Source: Cryobacterium inferilacus (lineage in GTDB: Bacteria > Actinomycetota > Actinomycetes > Actinomycetales > Microbacteriaceae). From it: DNA of 64,000 nt. Positions 7,762 to 15,284 of the stretch are shown here, piece by piece. Positions within the stretch are counted from its first letter, which is position 1, and every line of letters starts with the position of its first letter. Made by a program: the position numbers and the translations under genes. The notes under the pieces were generated by a model that was given only the letters and a program-made list of their open reading frames with translations, had not been told where the DNA came from and made no database searches. Where the stretch lies: positions 1 to 64,000 of the forward strand of contig NZ_JAIEUL010000018.1 of the NCBI RefSeq assembly GCF_019599185.1, read 5' to 3'.

Positions 7762-8007
7762 ATGGCCATCACCGCCTCTCAGGCACGCGCCCAGCTGTTC
7801 CCGTTGATTGAGAAGGTCAACGAAGACCACCTGCCGATCGAGATCGTGTCGAAGAAGGGAAGCGCGGTGCTAATGTCGCTCGCCGACTACCAGGCACTCG
7901 AGGAGACCGCGTATCTGCTCCGCTCCCCGGCCAATGCGACCCACCTGCTGGAGAGCATCGCTCAGCACCGGGCCGGCACCGCGAGCGTTCGTCCACTGGC
8001 CGAGTGA
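7762..8007 (+). CDS. yefM: YefM-family antitoxin (Phd/YefM)
   Basis: The 81-residue antitoxin starts MAITASQARAQLFPLIEKVN, the usual Phd/YefM DNA-binding N-terminal fold, with EIVSKKGSAVLMSLADYQAL as the second conserved block. The C-terminal 25 residues would wrap the toxin. AAGGG lies upstream of the ATG. It overlaps the toxin gene by 4 nt, so the pair is translationally coupled with the antitoxin first. It should bind its own promoter, where two GTAC cores are seen, and be degraded faster than the toxin. Confidence 0.9.
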   Translation: MAITASQARAQLFPLIEKVNEDHLPIEIVSKKGSAVLMSLADYQALEETAYLLRSPANATHLLESIAQHRAGTASVRPLAE

Positions 8008-8258
8008 ACATCGCCTTCACCGACGCCGGCTGGAGCGACTACCAGTTCTGGGTCGCCACCGACCGGGCCATGGTGAAACGCACCAACAAGCTCATCGCCG
8101 AGGTGCAGCGAACGCCGTTCACCGGAATCGGCAAACCCGAAGCACTCAAGCATCAGCTCGCCGGCTACTGGTCACGGCGCATCACCGACGAGCACCGCCT
8201 CGTTTACGCCGTTGAGCAGGACCAGATTGTCATCGTCGCGGCTCGCTTCCACTACTGA
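8004..8258 (+). CDS. yoeB: YoeB-family mRNA interferase toxin (RelE superfamily)
   Basis: The 84-residue toxin cleaves mRNA in the ribosomal A site. Its length and active-site positions equal those of E. coli YoeB: Glu46 (GKPEAL), Arg65 (EHRLVY) and the C-terminal His83-Tyr84. All catalytic residues are present, so it should be active. It overlaps yefM by 4 nt. No other gene shares the operon; a P1 palindromic element follows after 55 nt. Confidence 0.92.
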   Translation: MNIAFTDAGWSDYQFWVATDRAMVKRTNKLIAEVQRTPFTGIGKPEALKHQLAGYWSRRITDEHRLVYAVEQDQIVIVAARFHY

Positions 8259-8313
8259 GTCGTAAGCGGGACAGAGGGGTACGTGTACCGCGGGCACCCC
8301 CTGAGGCAAACGA

Positions 8314-8395
8314 ACGTTTGTAAGGAAATAGTGAGTTTAAAAGGACCCTCCACGCGGATTTCATCCTTCTAAAGTCACCATCTCCTCATAAACGT
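8314..8395. repeat. Dispersed palindromic element P1, copy a
   Basis: Arms of 32 nt (8314-8345 and 8364-8395) are inverted copies identical at 26 positions around an 18-nt loop. The left arm contains AAGGAAATAGTGAGTTT and ends AAGGA. Related elements lie at 12163-12243 and 26259-26337. All three are intergenic. Confidence 0.8.
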
Positions 8396-8407
8396 CCGCG
8401 GGCCGAG

Positions 8408-9070
8408 CTAGGCGGTCCAGCCCAGCTCGCCCAACCGCTCGACGAAGTCGGATGCGTCGGCGAAGACCCGCTCGGCGCCCGCCTGCATGAGCAGGTCGCC
8501 GGCAATCCCGCCGGTCAGCACCCCGAACGAGCGCACGCCCGCGCTCGACGCCGCCGTGATGTCCCACTCCGAGTCACCCACGAAAACGGCCTCATGCGGC
8601 TCGACGCCCGCCCGCTCGAGGGCCACCTGCACGATGTCGGGGCTGGGCTTGGCCACATCCACGTCGTCGGCGTTGGTCGTGGCGTGGATGACCGTATCGG
8701 AATCGATCAGCTCGAGCAGAATGTCCAGCTCCTCCTGCGGCGCGGATGTGGCGAGCACCACCGTGATGCCCCCGGCATCCAGGCGCTCAAGTAACTGCCG
8801 GGCCTCTGGCAACAGCCGCAAGCGCGGGGCCAGAGTCTTGTAGTTCTCGGAGTGCAGGTCCTTGGCCCGGCCGATCCACTCCTCATCCCTCTCCCCCACC
8901 AGCGAGGTCAACAGCTCACCGGCATCCTGCCCGATCGAGCGATGGATGCGCCAGGCCGGCACGTCAACACCGAGCGCCTGGAACGCCTGGTGCCAGGCAT
9001 CGACGTGCAGGTAGTTGGAGTCGACGAGGGTGCCGTCGATGTCGAAGAGCACCGCCTTGGGCGCGCTCAT
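8408..9070 (-). CDS. HAD-superfamily hydrolase (phosphoglycolate phosphatase-like)
   Basis: The 220-residue soluble phosphatase has motif I DIDGT with nucleophile Asp10 and Asp12, motif II in LATSAP near 108, motif III Lys in AKPSPD near 140, and motif IV GDSEWD near 166. The cap is a helical C1 type between motifs I and II. Its start overlaps the end of the LLM gene by 4 nt, so the two are co-translated. Substrate unknown; phosphoglycolate or a sugar phosphate is typical of the family. Confidence 0.88.
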   Translation of the reverse strand: MSAPKAVLFDIDGTLVDSNYLHVDAWHQAFQALGVDVPAWRIHRSIGQDAGELLTSLVGERDEEWIGRAKDLHSENYKTLAPRLRLLPEARQLLERLDAGGITVVLATSAPQEELDILLELIDSDTVIHATTNADDVDVAKPSPDIVQVALERAGVEPHEAVFVGDSEWDITAASSAGVRSFGVLTGGIAGDLLMQAGAERVFADASDFVERLGELGWTA

Positions 9071-10032
9071 CGAGCGCTCCCGTCGAGCAGGCGGGGCCGC
9101 AACTCCTTTTCGAAGAAGTCGAAGAAGCCGTCTTGGTCGGGGCCGGCGTTCATGAGGGCGATGTGGTCGAAGCCGGCATCCGTGAACTGACCGATCACCT
9201 CGAGGTGACGTTCCACGTCGGGGCCGCAGGCGAACTGCTCACGGATGTCGTCCTCCCGCACCGTCGCGGCCGCGGCTTCGAAGTTCACCGGGTTGGGCAG
9301 CTCGCTCATCACCTTCCAACCGCCGAGGGCCCACGAGTTGGTGGCGTGCGCGGCCTTCACTGCTGCATCTTCGGTGGGCGCCCAGGCGAGCGGGGCCTCG
9401 GCGTAGAGCGGGCCGGTGCCGCCGGCATCACGGTAGCCGGTGACCAGGTCTGCCTTGGGCTCGGTGGAGAACAGGCCGTCGCCGTGCTTGGCGGCGAGCG
9501 CCACGGACTGGGGCCCGCTCACCGCCACGGCCATGGTGGGCAGCACATCGGGCAGGTCGTAGATGCGGGCATCCTCGAGCTTGAGGTAGCGGCCGTCGTA
9601 GTTCTGATAGCCGCCCTGCCAAAGCAGACGGATGATGTCGAGCGCCTCGTTGAAGGTGGCGTGCCGCTCGTGAATGCCGGGGAAGCCCCGACCCACGATG
9701 TGCTCGTTGAGGCGCTCACCCGAGCCGACACCGAGGGTGAACCGGTTGTCGGAGAGCAGCGCCAGGGTGGCGGCGGCCTGGGCGATGATGGCCGGGTGGT
9801 AGCGCACGCTCGGGCAGGTGACGCCGGTGGCGAGCTCGAGGGTGGTGGTCTTGGCGGCGATGGTACTCAGCACGTTCCACACGAACGGGGAGTGACCCTG
9901 CGCTTCCACCCAGGGGTGAAAGTGGTCGCTCATCTCCACAAAATCGAAGCCGGCCTGTTCGGCGCGCACGGCTTGGCGAACGAGTTCCTTCGGTCCAAAA
10001 GATTCAGCGATCAGCTTGTATCCGATTTTCAT
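9067..10032 (-). CDS. LLM-class F420-dependent oxidoreductase
   Basis: From ATG 10032 the product is 321 residues starting MKIGYKLIAESFGPKELVRQ. It is a TIM-barrel flavin/F420 enzyme of the luciferase-like superfamily. The segments EMSDHFHPWVEAQGHSPFVW and GVTCPSVRYHPAIIAQAAAT, and GVGSGERLNEH, fit the F420-dependent glucose-6-phosphate dehydrogenase-like branch (TIGR03557). A 23-residue upstream extension is arginine-rich and unlikely. The downstream HAD gene overlaps it by 4 nt. The true substrate is unknown. Confidence 0.85.
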   Translation of the reverse strand: MKIGYKLIAESFGPKELVRQAVRAEQAGFDFVEMSDHFHPWVEAQGHSPFVWNVLSTIAAKTTTLELATGVTCPSVRYHPAIIAQAAATLALLSDNRFTLGVGSGERLNEHIVGRGFPGIHERHATFNEALDIIRLLWQGGYQNYDGRYLKLEDARIYDLPDVLPTMAVAVSGPQSVALAAKHGDGLFSTEPKADLVTGYRDAGGTGPLYAEAPLAWAPTEDAAVKAAHATNSWALGGWKVMSELPNPVNFEAAAATVREDDIREQFACGPDVERHLEVIGQFTDAGFDHIALMNAGPDQDGFFDFFEKELRPRLLDGSAR

Positions 10033-10156
10033 CCTTACGACGCTACGCAGGCGGATGCCTCGGTGCAAGCCATTGCGGCGGCATCCGTGAGTGCGGTACA
10101 CGCGCGCCCGGCCGCGAGGTTGGCGCGGCCCGGCGCCCGGCCCGGGGCCCGGTGAC

Positions 10157-11050
10157 CTAGGTGTACGACTCCACCCGTTCCACGGGGAGGCCGGAGCGCC
10201 ACGAGTTGAGGGCGACCAGCACGGCCACGGCCGCGAGTGCGAGACCGATGGCCAGCGCGCCCACCCCGTAGACGGCGCTGTGCAGGTGGATGCTCAGCGG
10301 ACTGAGCCCGAGCGCGGCGCCGGCGAACCCGGCGATGCCGAGCTCGGCGCGCCAGATGTGCGAGAAGGTGCGCCACCACGTCTGCGACGCCGAGCCGGGG
10401 TCGATGAACGACCGGTGCCGCAGCAGCGCCCTGTTGTAGGTGAGCTTCTTGAGCAGCGACACCGCCACCATCGCGGTGATCACGCCGGTGATGGTGCCGT
10501 ACACGGTGACCGTGAACCAGAACTGCTCGGTGGCGGAGGAGCCGTCGCCGGTGTTCAGTTGGCCCCGGGAGTCGGCGAGGACCGGCACGATCATCACGAG
10601 GGCCCAGGCGAGCACGGCCAGCAGGAGGAAGACGATGTGCAGGCCCACACCGATCGGGCGCAGGTCGACCTTGAAGTTGCCGTCGGCGGCGGATTTGCCG
10701 TGGTCCATGCTCCACCGGCCGCGCACGGCGAACTGACCGAAGAAGAAGCCGATCATCGACAGGAACGTCATCAGGGTGGGAAACGCGATGGTGCTCGTGC
10801 CCGCCCCGTCGTCGGGGAACACCGAGCCGATCGAGTCGCCGCCGGCGGTGAGGGCCAGCAGCCAGACCACGGCTCCGAGCGCGACCACGAGCGCCAGGGC
10901 TCCCACCAGATTGCCGACGATGGCGATGATGCGCCGGGTGAGGGCGCCCGACCCGGTGGTCGGCCTGCCGAGTGTGTCGGTCGGTTGGTCGGCACTGTCG
11001 GGCTGGTACCAGCTGGTGCCCGCTCTGCGTTTCTTCCTGCGCTGCGCCAT
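10157..11050 (-). CDS. Multi-pass membrane protein, function unknown
   Basis: The 297-residue product has a basic start (MAQRRKKRRAG) and about six hydrophobic helices: near 44-70, 90-108, 135-160, 182-205, 242-258 and 262-282. No catalytic motif is seen. It stands alone on the minus strand, upstream of the LLM/HAD pair with a 124-nt gap from its stop to the LLM start, so it could head that transcript. Confidence 0.68.
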   Translation of the reverse strand: MAQRRKKRRAGTSWYQPDSADQPTDTLGRPTTGSGALTRRIIAIVGNLVGALALVVALGAVVWLLALTAGGDSIGSVFPDDGAGTSTIAFPTLMTFLSMIGFFFGQFAVRGRWSMDHGKSAADGNFKVDLRPIGVGLHIVFLLLAVLAWALVMIVPVLADSRGQLNTGDGSSATEQFWFTVTVYGTITGVITAMVAVSLLKKLTYNRALLRHRSFIDPGSASQTWWRTFSHIWRAELGIAGFAGAALGLSPLSIHLHSAVYGVGALAIGLALAAVAVLVALNSWRSGLPVERVESYT

Positions 11051-11190
11051 GCCTGCACTCCCCCGGTTGCGGTCATCCGTTCCGACCGTGATGGCCCAGG
11101 CTAGCGGTCAGGGGATGATCCCGGCATCCTGCGGGCTCTGGACAGCGGCATGCCGCCATCTATGGTGCCGGCAGTGCCGGTCGAGCAGGG

Positions 11191-11234
11191 CAGAACGAAG
11201 CGGTGCCAGACGCTCCTGGCACCGCTTTGTTCTG
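11191..11234 (-). terminator. Long hairpin after the hsp20-2 unit
   Basis: CAGAACGAAGCGGTGCCAG (11191-11209) pairs with CTGGCACCGCTTTGTTCTG (11216-11234) with a single mismatch around a 6-nt loop. It starts 2 nt after the stop of the small gene 11237-11530. There is no T-run on the minus strand, as is common for actinobacterial terminators. Confidence 0.8.
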
Positions 11235-11236
11235 TC

Positions 11237-11530
11237 TTACGTTGGCATTCTGCCCGATCTTCCGCTCACCTCCCCAGGCGGGGAGCGGGCCCACGCCGGG
11301 CGTCTGCGGTCACGGGACCCCGCCACCGGTGGCGCGGCCGTGCTGACCGGCGTCACCGGGACAACTGCCGACGCCGGGATGCGCCCGGTCGTCGGGCGGA
11401 GCAACGTGCGCACGATGTCGTCGAAGAGAACCCGAACGAGGATGTCTTCGGCATCCGCCAGCACTCGCGCATCCGGATCTGAGCGGAACTGGGTGGCCGT
11501 CACGGCTGCTGCTACGAAGGTCATGGTCAC
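11237..11530 (-). CDS. Small protein downstream of the second hsp20
   Basis: The 97-residue product starts MTMTFVAAAVTATQ after GGGAGGTGACC, a strong ribosome-binding site, only 24 nt beyond the hsp20 stop. A large hairpin follows its stop, so gene, spacing and terminator agree. Residues 20-45 look helical and acidic. The C-terminal half is rich in Pro, Arg and Ser and may be disordered. No family recognised. It is probably co-expressed with Hsp20 under stress. Confidence 0.5.
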   Translation of the reverse strand: MTMTFVAAAVTATQFRSDPDARVLADAEDILVRVLFDDIVRTLLRPTTGRIPASAVVPVTPVSTAAPPVAGSRDRRRPAWARSPPGEVSGRSGRMPT

Positions 11531-11554
11531 CTCCCGATTCGCGTGCTGGGGCGG

Positions 11555-11983
11555 TCAGCTGTTCAGCACGTGCTGCGTCTGCGGGGCGCTGGTCTGCACC
11601 TCGATCTTGCGCGGCTTCGCCCGTTCGCTCACCGGCAGCAGAAGCGACAGCACCCCGTTGTCGTAGTGCGCGGCGATGGCCTCGGCATCGATGCCCTCAC
11701 CGATGCTGAACTGGCGCAGGTAGGTGCCAGACGGTCGTTCCCGCACGAGCCAGTTCATCCCGCCGTCGGTAGCAGCGGTGCGCCGGGCCCGGATGGTGAG
11801 GAGCTGGCCGTCCATGTCGATATCGACGCTGTCCGGGTCCATGCCAGGCATATCGGCGTTGAGAATATAGCGGTCACCGTCGCGATAGAGGTCGACGGGC
11901 ATGAACCGCGGGCCCTGCGCGGTGCCGAGGAGTGCGCCGGTGAGGCGGTCCAACTCGGAGAAAGGATCAAAAGTCATAGCCAT
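11555..11983 (-). CDS. Second Hsp20 small heat-shock protein
   Basis: The 142-residue alpha-crystallin chaperone is clearly paralogous to the gene at 4673. Both begin MAM(S/T)FDPFSELDRLTG, both carry PRFMPVDLYRD near residue 25-35, and both have the ERP-x-GTYLRQFS block. The alpha-crystallin domain covers about residues 28-128. The promoter side differs: no CIRCE or HAIR element is present, but a good -35/-10 pair at 12059-12088 and a GC-rich inverted repeat at 12031-12050 are. The paralogues therefore seem to be wired to different signals. Confidence 0.93.
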   Translation of the reverse strand: MAMTFDPFSELDRLTGALLGTAQGPRFMPVDLYRDGDRYILNADMPGMDPDSVDIDMDGQLLTIRARRTAATDGGMNWLVRERPSGTYLRQFSIGEGIDAEAIAAHYDNGVLSLLLPVSERAKPRKIEVQTSAPQTQHVLNS

Positions 11984-12030
11984 GATGAGGAGTCCCCTTT
12001 CTGGTGAGACGTGTGGAATTGTGGTGGCTC

Positions 12031-12050
12031 CCGGAGCCCTCGAGCTCCGG
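12031..12050 (-). promoter_or_regulatory. Inverted repeat at the 5' end of the hsp20-2 leader
   Basis: CCGGAGC (12031-12037) and GCTCCGG (12044-12050) flank a 6-nt loop. With the proposed promoter, transcription would begin near 12052, placing the hairpin at the very 5' end of a leader of about 70 nt. It could be an operator or a 5' mRNA structure. Confidence 0.5.
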
Positions 12051-12058
12051 TCGGCAAA

Positions 12059-12088
12059 ATATTAACTCGTCTCGCGCGCCGGAATCAA
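12059..12088 (-). promoter_or_regulatory. Probable promoter of hsp20-2
   Basis: Reading the minus strand, TTGATT (12083-12088) is followed after 17 bp by TTAATA (12060-12065), or after 18 bp by TAATAT (12059-12064). Both boxes are close to the sigma-A consensus and stand out in GC-rich surroundings. Confidence 0.6.
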
Positions 12089-12162
12089 GACCATTTTTTG
12101 GCTTTCTCAGCATTCCTGCTCCCCGCGCTCGCAAGGCGGTGGGGGTGACGGATGCGCAGCGC

Positions 12163-12243
12163 ACGATCAACAGGAAATAGGTCGATTATCAGGACGTTTT
12201 GCCTGGAATCCGTCCTAGAAAGCTCACTATTTCCTTATATAGT
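12163..12243. repeat. Dispersed palindromic element P1, copy b
   Basis: The arms 12163-12195 and 12212-12243 are inverted relatives sharing AGGAAATAG and terminal AGGAC. The right arm, read on the minus strand, contains AAGGAAATAGTGAG exactly as in copy a. It lies between hsp20-2 and the MFS gene. Confidence 0.75.
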
Positions 12244-12291
12244 GGCGCTCCGCTCAGCGCAACTTGGCTGGGTACCAGCCGCCGGGATCGA

Positions 12292-13563
12292 TCAGGCGGG
12301 ATGCGGCTGCCGTGCTCGCATCAGACGGGACGCGGCCACGGCCAGGAGCAGCAGCGCGACCGCGGCGCCGAGTAGAAAGCCAAAGCGCGGCTCGACGGCG
12401 TCGACGGCGAGCCCCACCCCGGTCGCGGCCGCGGCCGCACCGGCATTCACCGCGGTGTTGATCCAGCTGGAGGCCTCGGTGCGCACCTCGGGCGCGGTGA
12501 GGTCGTCGGCCAGCAGGTACCCGGTGACGAGCGAGGGCGCGAGGAAGAACCCCACCGCGGCGAGGCCGACCGCGAGGAGCACGACCGCGCCGATGGTGGC
12601 CAGGAGCGCACACAGCACGGACATGACCAACACGGCGATGATCAGGCGCGACTGCAGCCGCATCCGCCAGCTATGGTGCCCGTAGAGCAGGCCACCGACG
12701 GCGCTGCCCGCGGCGAACGCGGCGAGGAGAACACCGGCGAGACCCACCGAACCCTGCGCGTCGGCCACGGCCGGGGCCACCACCTCGACAGTGCCCAGCA
12801 CCACCCCGACGCCGAGCAGGGCCACGAGCACGGGAACGAAGCCGGGCTGCCGCAGCGGGCGGTGCTGCCGGGCGGGCCCGGCCGCCGGTGCGGCGACGTG
12901 CACGCGGGAGGCCGGGCTGCTGGTCATGCCGAGGGTGCCGAGCACCGCCACGGCCGCGGTGACAAGCAGCCCGGCCGCCGGCGAGGCCAGGCTCACGGCG
13001 GCGGCGGCGAGCAGCGGCCCGGTCGTGAACAGGAGCTCCTCGCAGACCGCGTCGACGCTGTAGGCCTTGGTGCGCAGCGCCCCTGCGGGCGTGAGCGCGG
13101 CCCAGAGCACCCGCATCGACGCCCCGAGCGGAGGCGGGAACAGGCCCCCGACGGCAGCGAGCGCCACGATGGCCCAGGCGGATGGTGCGGGCTGGGCCGT
13201 GAGCCAGGCCAGACCGGCCAGGCCCAGGGCGAAGCCGGTGGCCAGCAGGGTGAGGGCGAACCGCTGCCCGCGGCGGTCGACGAAGCGCGCCCGATACGGG
13301 GACGCGAGTACGTTCGCGAGCCCGAACGCGCCGGTGGCCGCGCCCGCGACGGCGAACGAGTCGGTGCTCTGCTGCACCGCGAGAAGCAGCACCAGGGTCA
13401 CCATCGCGAACGACAGCCGCCCGACGAGCGCGGGCAGGAAGACCCGCAGCGCGCCCGGGGTGCGAAGCACGTCGCGGTAGGTGGCGCTCACGGTGTCGGC
13501 GGGGCCGGGGGCGCGGTCGCTGCCGCGGCTCGCTTGGCCGGGGCTCAATCCGTCGGCACTCAC
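12292..13563 (-). CDS. MFS transporter next to an ArsR-type regulator
   Basis: The start is GTG 13563, whose GTGA overlaps the regulator's stop, giving 423 residues. After about 45 polar residues there are roughly 12 TM helices, with YRARFVDRRGQRFALTLLATG as the cytoplasmic loop 2-3 motif region of the major facilitator fold. Related regulator-coupled transporters are multidrug or metabolite exporters; the substrate is not evident. Translational coupling to the ArsR-like gene suggests the regulator senses the exported compound. A longer in-frame extension upstream overlaps the regulator and lacks membrane character, so it was not used. Confidence 0.8.
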   Translation of the reverse strand: MSADGLSPGQASRGSDRAPGPADTVSATYRDVLRTPGALRVFLPALVGRLSFAMVTLVLLLAVQQSTDSFAVAGAATGAFGLANVLASPYRARFVDRRGQRFALTLLATGFALGLAGLAWLTAQPAPSAWAIVALAAVGGLFPPPLGASMRVLWAALTPAGALRTKAYSVDAVCEELLFTTGPLLAAAAVSLASPAAGLLVTAAVAVLGTLGMTSSPASRVHVAAPAAGPARQHRPLRQPGFVPVLVALLGVGVVLGTVEVVAPAVADAQGSVGLAGVLLAAFAAGSAVGGLLYGHHSWRMRLQSRLIIAVLVMSVLCALLATIGAVVLLAVGLAAVGFFLAPSLVTGYLLADDLTAPEVRTEASSWINTAVNAGAAAAATGVGLAVDAVEPRFGFLLGAAVALLLLAVAASRLMRARQPHPA

Positions 13564-14138
13564 GCTGGGGGCCCGGTCGGCGGGGCCGGGGGCACGGTCG
13601 GCGGGGTCGCCGGGGGCCCGGCCACCTCGAACAGCGCCAGGGTCGCGGCGACGCGCACACCGGCATCCGTTGTCGCCGACACCGCCTCGTCGTGGATGAT
13701 CGTGCCGACCTCGCGGGCCAGCGCACGGATGCGGGCCCACGCCTCGGTAGACACGGTGACCTCCGCGTCGGTGAACACGAACTCGGTGTCGGCCCGGTAG
13801 CGGGTGCCGCGCGCGACGAGCTCGCCGGCGAGGGAGCGGGTGAGGGCCTGGTGCGCATCCGCTCTGCCGGCGCCGAGGGTTTCGCCGCTGGCGGGGTCGT
13901 GCCGGTAGCGCTTGGCGGTGCCGCCGCGGATCGCGGCCTGCTCCACCAGGGTCACCAGCCCGGCCTGGGCGAGCCGACGCAGGTGGTAACTCACATTGGC
14001 CTGGCTCTCCCCCAGCGCCCGCGCCGCCTCGGCCGCGCTGAACGCCTCGCCGGTGAGCAGCGACAGCAGGCGCAGCCGCAGCGGATGCGCGACGACGCGC
14101 AGGCCGTCAAGGTCTCGGGGCAGTTCGGCGGAGGGCAT
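13560..14138 (-). CDS. ArsR-family (HTH_20) transcriptional regulator
   Basis: The 192-residue protein has a winged helix at residues 8-75 (VVAHPLRLRLLSLLTG, then ALGESQANVSYHLRRLAQAG as helix-turn-helix). The C-terminal half contains a helix-rich region with no metal-binding CxC, so it is not a classical arsenic sensor. The last 30 residues are Pro/Thr-rich. It is first in a two-gene unit with the MFS transporter (4-nt GTGA overlap). A CCAA-N8-TTGG inverted repeat about 30 nt upstream of its start may be its operator. Confidence 0.83.
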   Translation of the reverse strand: MPSAELPRDLDGLRVVAHPLRLRLLSLLTGEAFSAAEAARALGESQANVSYHLRRLAQAGLVTLVEQAAIRGGTAKRYRHDPASGETLGAGRADAHQALTRSLAGELVARGTRYRADTEFVFTDAEVTVSTEAWARIRALAREVGTIIHDEAVSATTDAGVRVAATLALFEVAGPPATPPTVPPAPPTGPPA

Positions 14139-14213
14139 GCCTCACCCTAAGTCGGCACACACTCAACTACCAATTTGTTCTTTGGGGGTGGCGTCGACGG
14201 TCGCGCGGCGGGC

Positions 14214-14501
14214 TCAGGTGAGGCGCTCGGTGAGGCGCACGGTCACCTCGTCGCCGATCTCCTTGCCGAGTTTCTTGCGCAGCTTGGCGCTGATCGAGAG
14301 CATGTGCCCACCCGATCCGGTGGGCATGAGCGCGACGGTGAGCGGGTGGGCATCCACGGTGGAGACCACCTTGATGGCCTTGCCGGTGCCGAAGAACTCG
14401 ACCGAGTCGGGCACCTCCACGCACGACCAGGTGTCGCCTTTGATCTCGATGCCGATGGGCGCGGTGAACTCGAGGTCGATCGGTCCCGGTGTGGTGCTCA
14501 T
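14214..14501 (-). CDS. DUF1905-domain protein
   Basis: The 95-residue product from ATG 14501 has the small beta-barrel of DUF1905: FTAPIGIEIKGDTWSCVEVP, then VVSTVDAHPLTVALMPTGSGGHMLSISAKLRKKLGKEIGD. GAGGAG lies upstream. In this family the C-terminal part resembles an AbrB/MraZ-like barrel and full proteins often carry a YdeI tail, which is absent here. Biochemical function is not established. Confidence 0.82.
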   Translation of the reverse strand: MSTTPGPIDLEFTAPIGIEIKGDTWSCVEVPDSVEFFGTGKAIKVVSTVDAHPLTVALMPTGSGGHMLSISAKLRKKLGKEIGDEVTVRLTERLT

Positions 14502-14633
14502 GGCGGAGGCTCCTCGGTTGGCGCGTGCGGATGGCTCCACTCTGGCGGACGCTGCGTGGGTCAGGCAAGGCCTCGGTGCGCACACCCGGTCGCTTATCGC
14601 GCTCGCCGTAAGCCCCTTCGTTAGGGTGAAGGT

Positions 14634-15161
14634 GTGGTCACCATCGAGCCGTACGCCCCCGAGTGGCCGCTCCTATTCCGAGCGCAGGCAGACCTGTTGG
14701 AACGAGCCCTGTCCGCTCAGATCACCGCTATTGAGCACATCGGGAGCACCGCGATTCCAGGACTCGCCGCCAAACCGATCATCGATCTCGCCGCCAGAGC
14801 GGCTTTTGGGGTCGACCCATTCTCGATGGAACCGCTCATTGAAGGTCTCGGATACACACAGCATCGATCGGGACCGAAAACTCACGCGGTCTACACCCGG
14901 GGAGATACCGCCGGGCGCAGGGACATCCTGCATGTGTTCACGGCGGACGCCTGGTCGACCTGCAATCAGAGAGTGTTCCGAGACAAGCTTCAGCACGATG
15001 CGACCGCTCGTCGCCGTTACGGCGACCTCAAGTTGAGTCTGGCGTCCTCGGGGATGAGCGGCATGGACTACACCGCCGGCAAGCGGCAACTCATCCAGGA
15101 ACTTCTGAACGAGGAGCGAGCCGCGCGCGGCCTGCCTCCCGTCGACGCCTGGGACAAGTAA
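14634..15161 (+). CDS. GrpB/UPF0157-family nucleotidyltransferase-like protein
   Basis: The 175-residue product (GTG 14634) begins VTIEPYAPEWPLLF and contains IEHIGSTAIPGLAAKPIIDL, the hallmark GSTA/PIIDL pocket of the GrpB family, a branch of the nucleotidyltransferase fold. The His/Asp segment DILHVFTADAW follows near residue 100. Some members are linked to coenzyme A or aminoglycoside-like chemistry, but no function is proven. It is monocistronic. Confidence 0.88.
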   Translation: MVTIEPYAPEWPLLFRAQADLLERALSAQITAIEHIGSTAIPGLAAKPIIDLAARAAFGVDPFSMEPLIEGLGYTQHRSGPKTHAVYTRGDTAGRRDILHVFTADAWSTCNQRVFRDKLQHDATARRRYGDLKLSLASSGMSGMDYTAGKRQLIQELLNEERAARGLPPVDAWDK

Positions 15162-15230
15162 CTCGCCCTTGATCACGGTGCGGCTGTCTCGAACACGCTG
15201 CTCGGGCTGCCTCCGGCAGACATTAAAGTT

Positions 15231-15284
15231 CAACCGCTCGCGCATGGGTTGTACAACCGCTTGGAATGTGATTGACTCAACCGC
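15231..15284 (+). promoter_or_regulatory. Operator-like region before the membrane/regulator pair
   Basis: A perfect 12-bp palindrome GGTTGTACAACC lies at 15247-15258. CAACCGC is repeated at 15231-15237, 15254-15260 and 15278-15284, at 23- and 24-bp steps. The last copy touches the ATG at 15285, which lacks a Shine-Dalgarno. The site would suit the winged-helix regulator encoded downstream. Confidence 0.5.

Noticed and set aside
8314-8395. P1 palindromes as tRNA or riboswitch
   Set aside because: They form one long hairpin, lack cloverleaf features or conserved aptamer motifs, and lie between unrelated genes.
12292-13740. A 482-residue version of the MFS protein starting at 13740
   Set aside because: The extra 59 residues are Arg/Gly/Pro-rich, lie over the ArsR gene and lack membrane character; the GTGA overlap at 13560-13563 gives a natural start.
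13560-14138. ArsR-type regulator as the controller of arsM at 48 kb
   Set aside because: It lacks a Cys metal site and is coupled to an MFS transporter; its promoter has a CCAA-N8-TTGG repeat, not the ATCGAC palindrome.
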